Assembly (NCBI GenBank): GCA_015489285.1
Contig: WGAA01000060.1
Location: 1-17,491 of the forward strand
Source of the DNA: Anaerolineae bacterium
GTDB taxonomy: Bacteria > Chloroflexota > Anaerolineae > JAADDB01
Length of the DNA: 17,491 bases
Direction: 5' to 3'
Positions 5,538 to 12,812 of the stretch are shown piece by piece. Made by a program: the position numbers and the translations under genes. Each line of letters starts with the position of its first letter. Position 1 is the first letter of the stretch. Below the pieces are notes generated by a model. That model saw only the letters and a list, made by a program, of their open reading frames with translations, did not search any database and was not told the origin of the DNA.

Positions 5538-7735
5538 CCCCGACCCCTGGATGCAGTTCCTGCCCCTTCGTACAACAATTGGGCATCGATTTGAGCGAAT
5601 GGGATTATTTGGTCGCGCTGGCAGGCAACCCCAACACCGGCAAAAGCACCCTTTTCAACCGACTCACCGGGTTGAAGCAGCACGTGGGGAACTGGCCGGG
5701 CAAAACCGTGACCCGGGCCGAAGGGGGATTCGAGTTCAACGGAAAGCGATATAAACTCGTGGACCTCCCCGGCACCTATTCCCTCCTCTCCGCCTCTGTG
5801 GAGGAGGAGATCGCCCGGGACTTCATCCTCTTCGGCAATCCCGACGGCGTCATTGTGGTCATGGACGCCACGGCCGTAGAACGCAACCTGAACCTGACAC
5901 TGCAAATTCTGGAGATCACGGACCGGGTTGTGGTCGCCCTCAACCTGATGGATGAAGCCCGGCGTAAGGGAATTCACGTCAACCACCGGGGGCTAGCACG
6001 GGAGTTGGGCGTGCCCGTCGTCCCCATTGTGGCCCGGACCGGCGAGGGCATAGGCTACCTGATGCAGGCCCTGGAGGACGTCATCGAGGGTCGGGTGCGC
6101 ACTCACCCCCGGCGGATCCCGCTGGACCCGGCGTTAGAACACGCGGTCCGGGAACTGGTTCCCCTCATCGAGCAGGCCTTCCCCGGTGTACGGAATGCCC
6201 GCTGGATCGCCATTCGCCTGTTGGACGGTGACCCCACCATCGAGCGAGCCGTCCGAACGGGGGAACTGAGCGCCCTGCTCACGGGCGAACTCCCGAGAGA
6301 CGCGCTCCCCGTCGACGAGACGCCTCAGGAAGAGGAGACCCTGTACCCCCCGGGACTTGCTATCCTGAAGAAGGCGGACATCCTGCGGGCTGCGTTGGAC
6401 GAGGACTTTCGCGATCGCCTGGTGGAGGACATTTATAACGAAGCCGCCCGCATTACCCAACGTGTTGTTCGGGTGGAGGGAACACCGGCACAGACGTGGG
6501 ATGAACGCATCGACCGCATCGTCACCCACCCGGTATGGGGGCTTCCCCTGATGCTTCTGGGACTGGCGTTGGCCTTTTGGGTCACCGTTGTGGGGGCAAA
6601 TTACCCCTCGGAATGGCTGGCGACGCTCCTCTTCGGCATCGAGGGACTGGGGGCCCGCGCGTTCCAGGCCCTGGGGCTTCCCTGGTGGGTCACTGGATTT
6701 CTCTGGCATGGGGTATACCGAGGGCTGGCGTGGGTCGTCAGCGTCATGCTTCCGCCGATGGCCATCTTCTTCCCCATCTTCACGCTGCTGGAAGATCTCG
6801 GGTACCTTCCCCGGGTGGCCTTCAACCTGGATTGGCTCTTCAAGAAGGTGGGAGCCCACGGAAAGCAAGCGCTGACCATGACGATGGGATTCGGTTGCAA
6901 CGCGGCAGGGGTAATTGCGACGCGCATCATCGAATCCCCTCGCGAGAGGCTCATCGCCATCCTCACGAACAATTTCGTTCCCTGTAACGGACGCTGGCCT
7001 ACCCTCATCATGTTAGGGACGGTGTTCGTGGCCGCTGCCTTCCCCCCCGCGTTTGCAGCCTTTGCTGCGGCCGGCTCCATCGTCGCCGCCGTACTGGTGG
7101 GGGTCCTTTTCACCTTCATCGTGTCCTGGCTCCTCTCCCACACGCTGTTGAAGGGGGAGGCCAGCGCCTTCACCCTGGAGTTGCCCCCTTACCGGCGTCC
7201 GGACATCGTCCGCATCCTCTACACATCTCTCATCGACCGCACGATTTTCGTGTTGTGGCGGGCCGTGTACATGGCCGCGCCCGCGGGAGGTCTGATCTGG
7301 ATCCTGGCCAACGTCCACGTACACGGCCAAAGCCTGGTCCATTGGCTGGCCGCGTTTCTCGACCCTTTCGGTCGGCTCCTGGGGCTGGACGGCGTCATCC
7401 TCTTGTCTTACATCGTCGCCCTTCCCGCCAACGAAATCGTAGTCCCCACCATGATCATGGCCTACTCGGGGGCCAGCACGGTAACCGAGGTGGAAAACCT
7501 GGCCGCGCTAAAGGCCCTCCTGGTCGGGCAGGCCGGGTGGACGTTGCTCACAGCCGTTTCCCTCATGTTGTTCGCCGTCCTGCATAACCCCTGCTCCACG
7601 ACCATCCTCACCATCTGGAAGGAGACGGGGAGTAAGAAGTGGACCCTGATTGGCGCGCTGTTACCCTTGGCCATCGCCTTCCTGGTGACGTTCGTCGTGG
7701 CCCAGGTGTGGCGTTTGAGCGGCTGGGTCATGTGA
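5534..7735 (+). CDS. feoB: Ferrous iron transporter FeoB
   Basis: Inner-membrane Fe(II) importer of 733 residues, normal length. The N-terminal G domain shows G1 GNPNTGKS (31-38), G2 threonine 58 in NWPGKT, G3 DLPG (77-80), G4 NLMD (137-140) and G5 near ARTGEG (167-172). A helical spacer (about 175-330) follows, with the membrane part from HPVWGLPLMLLG (332-343) to the C-terminus. Both Gate motifs carry their conserved cysteines: FGCNAAG (C455) and FVPCNGRW (C484); NPCSTTI (C687) lies near the end. Unusually, about 24 residues precede the G domain and contain a CSSC motif (C7, C10). The start overlaps the stop of the FeoA-fusion gene. A separate feoC is absent, and the winged helix of the upstream protein may fill that role (inference). 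Confidence 0.97.
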   Translation: MTPTPGCSSCPFVQQLGIDLSEWDYLVALAGNPNTGKSTLFNRLTGLKQHVGNWPGKTVTRAEGGFEFNGKRYKLVDLPGTYSLLSASVEEEIARDFILFGNPDGVIVVMDATAVERNLNLTLQILEITDRVVVALNLMDEARRKGIHVNHRGLARELGVPVVPIVARTGEGIGYLMQALEDVIEGRVRTHPRRIPLDPALEHAVRELVPLIEQAFPGVRNARWIAIRLLDGDPTIERAVRTGELSALLTGELPRDALPVDETPQEEETLYPPGLAILKKADILRAALDEDFRDRLVEDIYNEAARITQRVVRVEGTPAQTWDERIDRIVTHPVWGLPLMLLGLALAFWVTVVGANYPSEWLATLLFGIEGLGARAFQALGLPWWVTGFLWHGVYRGLAWVVSVMLPPMAIFFPIFTLLEDLGYLPRVAFNLDWLFKKVGAHGKQALTMTMGFGCNAAGVIATRIIESPRERLIAILTNNFVPCNGRWPTLIMLGTVFVAAAFPPAFAAFAAAGSIVAAVLVGVLFTFIVSWLLSHTLLKGEASAFTLELPPYRRPDIVRILYTSLIDRTIFVLWRAVYMAAPAGGLIWILANVHVHGQSLVHWLAAFLDPFGRLLGLDGVILLSYIVALPANEIVVPTMIMAYSGASTVTEVENLAALKALLVGQAGWTLLTAVSLMLFAVLHNPCSTTILTIWKETGSKKWTLIGALLPLAIAFLVTFVVAQVWRLSGWVM

Positions 7736-7795
7736 GGTACCGGGATCACCGCGCCAAAAGAGCGCGAGGAAATGGCGTTTCTTCCAGAGTTGGGC
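7736..7795. other. feoB-nifJ spacer
   Basis: Sixty bases from the feoB stop to the nifJ -10 box. I see no hairpin followed by a T-run, so some read-through from feoB into the oxidoreductase gene is possible. Short self-complementary stretches (for example GCGC pairs at 7751-7774) are too weak to call. Confidence 0.3.
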
Positions 7796-7801
7796 TATAA
7801 T
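7796..7801 (+). promoter_or_regulatory. -10 box of the pyruvate:ferredoxin oxidoreductase gene
   Basis: A perfect TATAAT lies 84 bases before the start codon. At a 17-base distance the -35 position reads TGGCGT (7773-7778), a poor match, so the promoter may need an activator. Transcription would start near 7808, giving a leader of about 77 bases. Confidence 0.55.
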
Positions 7802-7824
7802 GTGTTCGTTAAAGTCGGTCGATT

Positions 7825-7837
7825 AGCTCGACGAGCT
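7825..7837 (+). promoter_or_regulatory. Leader palindrome upstream of nifJ
   Basis: AGCTCG-A-CGAGCT is a perfect inverted repeat with six-base arms, about 17 bases downstream of the predicted transcription start and 47 before the ATG. It could be a repressor site or a small leader hairpin. No regulator can be assigned from sequence. Confidence 0.35.
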
Positions 7838-7884
7838 GTAAGGTTTCCGGCTTTCAGGGAATCCTATATTAAGGAGAGAGTTCG

Positions 7885-10800
7885 ATGACTCAACGCGTTG
7901 CCACAATAGACGGGAACGAAGCTGTAGCCCGTACGGCGTATCGCATCAACGAAGTCATTGCCATCTACCCGATTACGCCCTCATCGCCTATGGGCGAGTG
8001 GGCAGATGCATGGGCGGCCCAGAAGAAACCCAACATTTGGGGGACGGTCCCCTTGGTAGTAGAGATGCAATCGGAAGGCGGGGCTGCCGGTGCCGCCCAT
8101 GGAGCCCTGCAGACGGGCTCACTTACGACCACCTTCACGGCCAGTCAGGGCCTTCTCCTGATGATCCCCAACATGTACAAGATCGCGGGGGAGCTCACCA
8201 GCACGGTGTTCCACATCGCGACGCGCACGGTCGCCACCCACGCGCTCTCCATCTTCTGCGATCACAGTGACATCATGGCGACCCGGGCCACGGGTTGGGC
8301 CATCCTCATGTCCAACTCGGTCCAAGAAGCCCACGACTTTGCCCTCATTGCCCAGGCGGCCACACTCAAAGCCCGGGTTCCCTTCATCCACGCGTTCGAC
8401 GGGTTCCGCACCTCGCACGAAATCAACAAGATCGAGCTCCTGCCCGATGACGTGCTGCGGGCCATGATCGACCCCGAGCTCGTGCGAGCCCACCGGGAAC
8501 GGGCCCTCTCCCCGGAGCATCCCTTCATCCGGGGGACCGCGCACAACCCGGACACCTTCTTCCAGGCCCGCGAGCGGGTCAACCCCTACTACCTGGCGAC
8601 CCCGGACATCGTCCAGGAGGCGATGGACAAGTTCGCGGGGCTGACGGGGCGAAGCTACCACCTCTTCGACTACGTCGGCGCCCCCGACGCGGAGCGGATC
8701 ATCGTCCTCATGGGGTCCGGCGCGGAAGCCGTCGACGAGACGGTGCAGTACCTGGTGGACAAGGGGGAGAAGGTCGGTGTCGTGAAGGTGCGATTGTTCC
8801 GACCTTTCTCGACCAAGCACCTCATGGAGGCTTTGCCTCCCACGGTGAAGGTCATCGCCGCTCTGGACCGGACCAAGGAACCCGGAGCCGCGGGAGAACC
8901 CCTGTACCAGGACATCATCACCGCCCTCCACGAGGGCATGGGACAGGGATTGGCCCCCTTCGAGCACATGCCTCTGGTCATCGGCGGACGCTACGGCCTC
9001 TCCTCCAAGGAGTTCAACCCCGCGATGATCAAGGGCATATTCGACGAAATGGCCAAAGAGAAGCCCAAGAACCACTTCACCGTGGGCATCATCGATGACG
9101 TGACCTACACGAACATCGATTACGACCCGGATTTCTCCATCGAACCCGACGATGTGACCCGAGCCGTCTTCTGGGGGTTGGGCTCCGATGGTACGGTGAG
9201 CGCCAACAAGAACTCCATCAAGATCATCGGTGAGGAGACCCCCTACTACGCCCAAGGGTACTTCGTCTACGATTCCAAGAAGGCCGGAGCCCGCACGACA
9301 TCGCACCTTCGCTTCGGTCCTCGCCCGATCAAGAGCACTTACCTCATCCAAAAGGCCAACTTCGTCGCCGTCCACCAGTTCAACTTCCTGGACCGCTACG
9401 ACGTCATCCTCGACATGGCGGAACCGGGGGCGACCTTCCTCTTGAACGCGCCTTACGGCCCCGACGAGGTGTGGGACCAGCTCCCGCGTGAGGTCCAGCA
9501 ACAGATTATCGACAAACAGCTGAAATTCTACGTCATCGACGCGTACAAGCTGGCCAAGGAGGTCGGCCTGGGGGTCCGCATCAACACGATTATGCAGACC
9601 TGCTTCTTCGCCATCAGCGGCATTCTGCCCAAGGATGAGGCCATTGCCCGAATTAAGGACGCCATCCGCAAGACGTACGGCAAGAAAGGGGAAGAGGTCG
9701 TCCGGCAGAACTTCGCGGCCGTGGACGCGGCCCTGGCCAACTTGCACGAGGTGAAGTACCCCAACCAGGTCACCGCTTCCCGCACGCGGCCCCCGGTGGT
9801 TCCCCCCGAAGCGCCCGAATTCGTCCAGAAGGTCACTGCGCCCATGATCGCGCTTCACGGCGACGAGCTCCCTGTGAGCGCGATGCCCGCGGATGGGACC
9901 TGGCCCAGTGGCACCACCCAGTGGGAGAAGCGCAACCTCTCCCTGGAAATCCCCATCTGGGAGCCGGACCTGTGTATCCAGTGCGGTAAGTGCGTCCTCG
10001 TCTGTCCTCACGCGGTCATCCGGGCCAAAGTGGTGGACGAAGAAGCCTTGGCCGACGCGCCTCCCGGATTCAAGTACATGGATGCCCGGTTCTTCAAGGA
10101 ATTCAGGGGCACCAACAAGAAATACACCATCCAGGTGTCCGCGGAGGACTGCACCGGGTGCCAGCTCTGTGTGGAGGTCTGTCCTGCTAAGGACAAGAAG
10201 AACCCGAACCGCAAAGCCCTCAACATGGGGCCCAAGCTCCCCATCCTGGAACAGGAACGGGAAAACTGGAAGTTCTTCCTGGAGTTGCCCGAAATACCGC
10301 GACACGACGGTCTCAAGTTCAACTCGGTGAAGAACGTCCAGTTCTTGCAGCCCCTCTTCGAGTTCTCGGGAGCGTGCGCCGGGTGCGGTGAGACGCCTTA
10401 CCTGAAGCTGATGAGCCAGCTCTTTGGTGACCGGGCCATCGTGGCCAACGCCACCGGGTGCTCCAGCATCTACGGCGGTAACCTGCCCACGACCCCCTGG
10501 ACGTACAACAAGGACGGACGGGGCCCCGCGTGGAGCAACTCCCTTTTCGAGGACAATGCCGAGTTCGGTCTGGGGATGCGCCTCACCGTGGACAAGCAGA
10601 CCGCTTATGCCCGTGAGCTGGTCGCGGAGCTGCGGGACCTCATTGGGCCCGAGCTGGCGGATGCCCTCTTGAACGCAGACCAATCGAATGAGGCGGGCAT
10701 TGAAGCCCAACGTGAACGGGTGGCGGAGCTGAAGAAACGCCTGGAAGGGGTGGATCACCCCCGTGCCCGAGACCTCCTGGCCGTGGCCGACATGCTCATC

Positions 10801-11469
10801 AAGAAGAGCATCTGGATTGTCGGCGGTGACGGCTGGGCGTATGACATCGGGTACGGCGGCCTGGATCACGTGCTGGCCAGCGGACGCAACGTGAACATCC
10901 TCGTCATGGACACCGAAGTCTACTCCAACACGGGAGGGCAGGCGTCCAAAGCCACGCCGCTGGGTGCCGTGGCCAAGTTCGCCATGGGGGGCAAACCCTT
11001 GCCCAAGAAGGACTTGGGGATGATGGCGATGATGTACGGCAACGTCTACGTGGCCCAAGTGGCCATGGGGGCCAACGATGCCCAGACCCTCAAGGCCTTC
11101 CTGGAGGCTGAATCCTACGACGGCCCCTCCATCATCATCGCCTACAGCCACTGCATCGAGCACGGCATCCTCATGGAGAAGGGGATGGAGCAACAGAAGC
11201 TCGCGGTGGAGTCCGGATATTGGCCTCTCTACCGCTTCGACCCGCGACGGGCCGCCGAGGGGAAGAACCCCTTCCAGCTGGACTCGCGGGATCCCAAGAT
11301 TCCTCTCATGAAGTACATGGAGAACGAGGCCCGGTACCGGATGCTCCGCCGTACCAACCCCGAACAGTTCGAGGAGCTGATGGAGAAAGCCCAACGGGTC
11401 GTTCTCGAACGGTGGCAGCGCTACAAGCGCATGGCGTACTTGTGGGAACCCCTCAAGATGGAGGAGTAA
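7885..11469 (+). CDS. nifJ: Pyruvate:ferredoxin (flavodoxin) oxidoreductase, homodimeric
   Basis: Cytoplasmic enzyme converting pyruvate and CoA to acetyl-CoA and CO2 with electrons passed to ferredoxin; reversible in anaerobes. At 1194 residues it has the full single-chain length. Pyruvate and thiamine-site residues match Desulfovibrio africanus numbering: T31 in YPITPSSP, E64 in VEMQSEGG and R114 in ATRTVAT. DGFRTSHEI marks domain I. Two ferredoxin-type motifs bind the medial and distal clusters: CIQCGKCVLVCP (C697, C700, C703, C707) and CTGCQLCVEVCP (C756, C759, C762, C766). The proximal cluster ligands are C831, C834, C859 and C1090. The thiamine-diphosphate motif runs from GDGW (981) to YSNTGGQ (N1015). 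AAGGAG at 7871-7876 supports the start. It is a single-gene unit bounded by its own -10 box and a terminator; iron supply from the upstream feo genes would feed its clusters. Confidence 0.97.
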   Translation: MTQRVATIDGNEAVARTAYRINEVIAIYPITPSSPMGEWADAWAAQKKPNIWGTVPLVVEMQSEGGAAGAAHGALQTGSLTTTFTASQGLLLMIPNMYKIAGELTSTVFHIATRTVATHALSIFCDHSDIMATRATGWAILMSNSVQEAHDFALIAQAATLKARVPFIHAFDGFRTSHEINKIELLPDDVLRAMIDPELVRAHRERALSPEHPFIRGTAHNPDTFFQARERVNPYYLATPDIVQEAMDKFAGLTGRSYHLFDYVGAPDAERIIVLMGSGAEAVDETVQYLVDKGEKVGVVKVRLFRPFSTKHLMEALPPTVKVIAALDRTKEPGAAGEPLYQDIITALHEGMGQGLAPFEHMPLVIGGRYGLSSKEFNPAMIKGIFDEMAKEKPKNHFTVGIIDDVTYTNIDYDPDFSIEPDDVTRAVFWGLGSDGTVSANKNSIKIIGEETPYYAQGYFVYDSKKAGARTTSHLRFGPRPIKSTYLIQKANFVAVHQFNFLDRYDVILDMAEPGATFLLNAPYGPDEVWDQLPREVQQQIIDKQLKFYVIDAYKLAKEVGLGVRINTIMQTCFFAISGILPKDEAIARIKDAIRKTYGKKGEEVVRQNFAAVDAALANLHEVKYPNQVTASRTRPPVVPPEAPEFVQKVTAPMIALHGDELPVSAMPADGTWPSGTTQWEKRNLSLEIPIWEPDLCIQCGKCVLVCPHAVIRAKVVDEEALADAPPGFKYMDARFFKEFRGTNKKYTIQVSAEDCTGCQLCVEVCPAKDKKNPNRKALNMGPKLPILEQERENWKFFLELPEIPRHDGLKFNSVKNVQFLQPLFEFSGACAGCGETPYLKLMSQLFGDRAIVANATGCSSIYGGNLPTTPWTYNKDGRGPAWSNSLFEDNAEFGLGMRLTVDKQTAYARELVAELRDLIGPELADALLNADQSNEAGIEAQRERVAELKKRLEGVDHPRARDLLAVADMLIKKSIWIVGGDGWAYDIGYGGLDHVLASGRNVNILVMDTEVYSNTGGQASKATPLGAVAKFAMGGKPLPKKDLGMMAMMYGNVYVAQVAMGANDAQTLKAFLEAESYDGPSIIIAYSHCIEHGILMEKGMEQQKLAVESGYWPLYRFDPRRAAEGKNPFQLDSRDPKIPLMKYMENEARYRMLRRTNPEQFEELMEKAQRVVLERWQRYKRMAYLWEPLKMEE

Positions 11470-11485
11470 CCCCTCGGGGTTGAGT

Positions 11486-11520
11486 AAAAGGGGGAGGGCC
11501 TCAGGCTCTCCCCCTTTTTT
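11486..11520 (+). terminator. Intrinsic terminator of nifJ
   Basis: Complementary arms AAAAGGGGGAG (11486-11496) and CTCCCCCTTTT (11508-11518) enclose an 11-base loop, and a run of six T (11515-11520) closes the structure. It begins 17 bases after the stop codon. A small AACCCC-TC-GGGGTT hairpin (11468-11481) directly at the stop codon precedes it. Confidence 0.93.
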
Positions 11521-11758
11521 GTTGGGTGGGATAGAAGTTCCGAAGGCCACAAAGGCCGTCGGGAAGGCGGATTTCGACGAGATGGACAGGCTATCTCGTG
11601 ACGAATATCATATGACCACCGTAAATATATAAACAAACATGAGCTCACCAACGGGGAAGGTGAAGACAAGGGGAACGTTTCTCGTGCCCATGACCACAGA
11701 TGAGCATCTCTGAACGCACGGGCATGTACAACCTTGGGATAATCTGTACGATGTTGTA
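11521..11758. other. Gene-free stretch before the lipoprotein operon
   Basis: About 240 bases with no credible reading frame on either strand, no tRNA-like fold and no insertion-sequence ends that I can see. It is more AT-rich than the preceding genes around 11605-11640. Short frames on the minus strand across it lack ribosome binding sites. It separates the metabolic genes from the accessory-looking region and may be decayed or recombined DNA. Confidence 0.5.
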
Positions 11759-11787
11759 TTGATCCTGTAGGCAAGAGCTGCTATAAT
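11759..11787 (+). promoter_or_regulatory. Promoter of the small-membrane-protein/lipoprotein operon
   Basis: TTGATC (11759-11764), 17 bases, then a perfect TATAAT (11782-11787). Start of transcription is expected near 11794, which gives a leader of about 127 bases before the first start codon. Confidence 0.8.
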
Positions 11788-11818
11788 GGAAGCAACCGGG
11801 AGCCCATCGGAAAAGCTA

Positions 11819-11881
11819 GAGGGGGCGTCCATCAACATGTGAAGGAAAGCACCCGCTCCACACCCCCTCATCACCGGGGGG
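11819..11881 (+). promoter_or_regulatory. Leader segment with competing hairpins
   Basis: GAGGGGG (11819-11825) can pair with CCCCCTC (11863-11869). The same C-run (11863-11867) can instead pair with the G-run at 11876-11880 across an eight-base loop. The two folds exclude each other, as in attenuators or riboswitches. There is no T-run behind the second fold, and it ends about 29 bases before the Shine-Dalgarno (11910-11914). I recognise no known riboswitch class. G-runs and C-runs can pair by chance, so this is tentative. Confidence 0.3.
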
Positions 11882-11920
11882 AACATATTCTGCCGAATAG
11901 CACCGAAATAGGAGAAAGCC

Positions 11921-12196
11921 ATGCCCAGTCCACTCGTTATAAGCATCCTCTCAATAGTAATGGCGGGCCTATCCCTGTTTGCCGCCTCCAAAACCAGCAA
12001 GACGGCGAATTTTCTGCTGTCGTACCTCATTGCCCCAATTTTATACGGCGTGTTTATGGACTTCGGCATCCAGTACGTCAATAACATGACACAAGGAGGT
12101 GTCCCCATAGCCGGATTGGCCTTGTTGATAGGAGGCTCCGTGTACTTTGCCTGTGCTTTACATGAAAGAATGCGCAGCAATAACGGTAAACCATAA
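11921..12196 (+). CDS. Small three-helix membrane protein, unknown function
   Basis: A 91-residue protein not recognised as any named family. Three hydrophobic segments (about 4-22, 30-48 and 61-80) predict an integral membrane protein. The short loops carry KTSK and NNMTQG, and the C-terminal tail is basic (HERMRSNNGKP). AGGAG at 11910-11914, six bases before the ATG, gives a good start. It is the first gene behind the promoter at 11759-11787 and lies 28 bases before the next gene. Base composition is lower in GC than feoB or nifJ. Because it is closely spaced with a membrane-anchored protein and a lipoprotein, an envelope role is likely; a holin-like or accessory membrane subunit is possible but unsupported. 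Confidence 0.7.
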   Translation: MPSPLVISILSIVMAGLSLFAASKTSKTANFLLSYLIAPILYGVFMDFGIQYVNNMTQGGVPIAGLALLIGGSVYFACALHERMRSNNGKP

Positions 12197-12224
12197 ATTA
12201 CAATTAGTGCAAAAGGAGTGATCT

Positions 12225-12782
12225 GTGAAAAACCGCCACATATCCTTGGTATTGGTAATTGTGCTTATGGTTCTATTTATTGCCATAATAGCGCACAGAC
12301 TGAAAGGACGTGCAGAGCGGAGATACAACCACGGCAACTTTATATTTGGGGAAGATAATTACGTGTATCTAGATGATGACGCAATGAGAGAGTTAAATAA
12401 AATTCATGACGATTTGCTCGTTATCCCTGATACTTATGAATACAAGCTACTATCATTACAAGTTATGCCGAACAAGATGTACATTTTGAATTACGGAGAT
12501 TCAAAGGATAGCGTGTCGATACAACAAGTCGTAGGCGGTGACATCATCGGCGTTGCCTCGGCAGCACAGAAGGTGATCGGTAAAAACGACATAATCGTAA
12601 GGTGCGGAAGGCGCGCCACGTTCTCTCGGTACATCGCTGCAGGCTATGAGTGGACCGATATCCGATGGCACGAGGATGACATTGCCGTCGCTATGATGTC
12701 CCACACCATGGACGAACAACCGATGGTAGATATTGCAAATAGCCTCATCCGGCTAAGAACAGGGCGTCACATCTGCCGATAA
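12225..12782 (+). CDS. Membrane-anchored extracytoplasmic protein, DUF4367-like pattern
   Basis: A 185-residue protein with GTG start; AAGGAG (12213-12218) six bases upstream supports it. An N-terminal transmembrane helix (about 6-24) is followed by a basic stretch and a soluble domain. The C-terminal half resembles the DUF4367 pattern seen in anti-sigma-linked extracytoplasmic domains: a strand pair MYILNYGDSKDSVSIQQ (85-101), then TDIRWHEDDIAVAMMSHTM (144-162), then an acidic helix ending VDIANSLI. This is a pattern-level resemblance only. Two cysteines (C127, C184) could form a disulfide outside the cell. GC is clearly low: positions 12301-12360 contain 26 G or C of 60, against 41 of 60 at 7261-7320 in feoB. 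It lies 28 bases behind the three-helix protein gene and 30 before the lipoprotein gene. No sigma factor gene is nearby. Confidence 0.7.
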   Translation: MKNRHISLVLVIVLMVLFIAIIAHRLKGRAERRYNHGNFIFGEDNYVYLDDDAMRELNKIHDDLLVIPDTYEYKLLSLQVMPNKMYILNYGDSKDSVSIQQVVGGDIIGVASAAQKVIGKNDIIVRCGRRATFSRYIAAGYEWTDIRWHEDDIAVAMMSHTMDEQPMVDIANSLIRLRTGRHICR

Positions 12783-12812
12783 GCCAATTCGCCTGAGAAG
12801 AGGGAACTCGAT

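Noticed and set aside
8119..11550. Minus-strand open frame of 1143 codons opposite nifJ
   Set aside because: It mirrors the codon bias of the strong plus-strand gene, has no matching domain or plausible ribosome binding site, and begins beyond the terminator. The nifJ frame has every expected catalytic and cluster residue.
11608..12180. 190-codon minus-strand frame across the gene-free stretch and the small membrane protein gene
   Set aside because: No ribosome binding site, and it is antisense to a gene with promoter, SD and clear transmembrane pattern.
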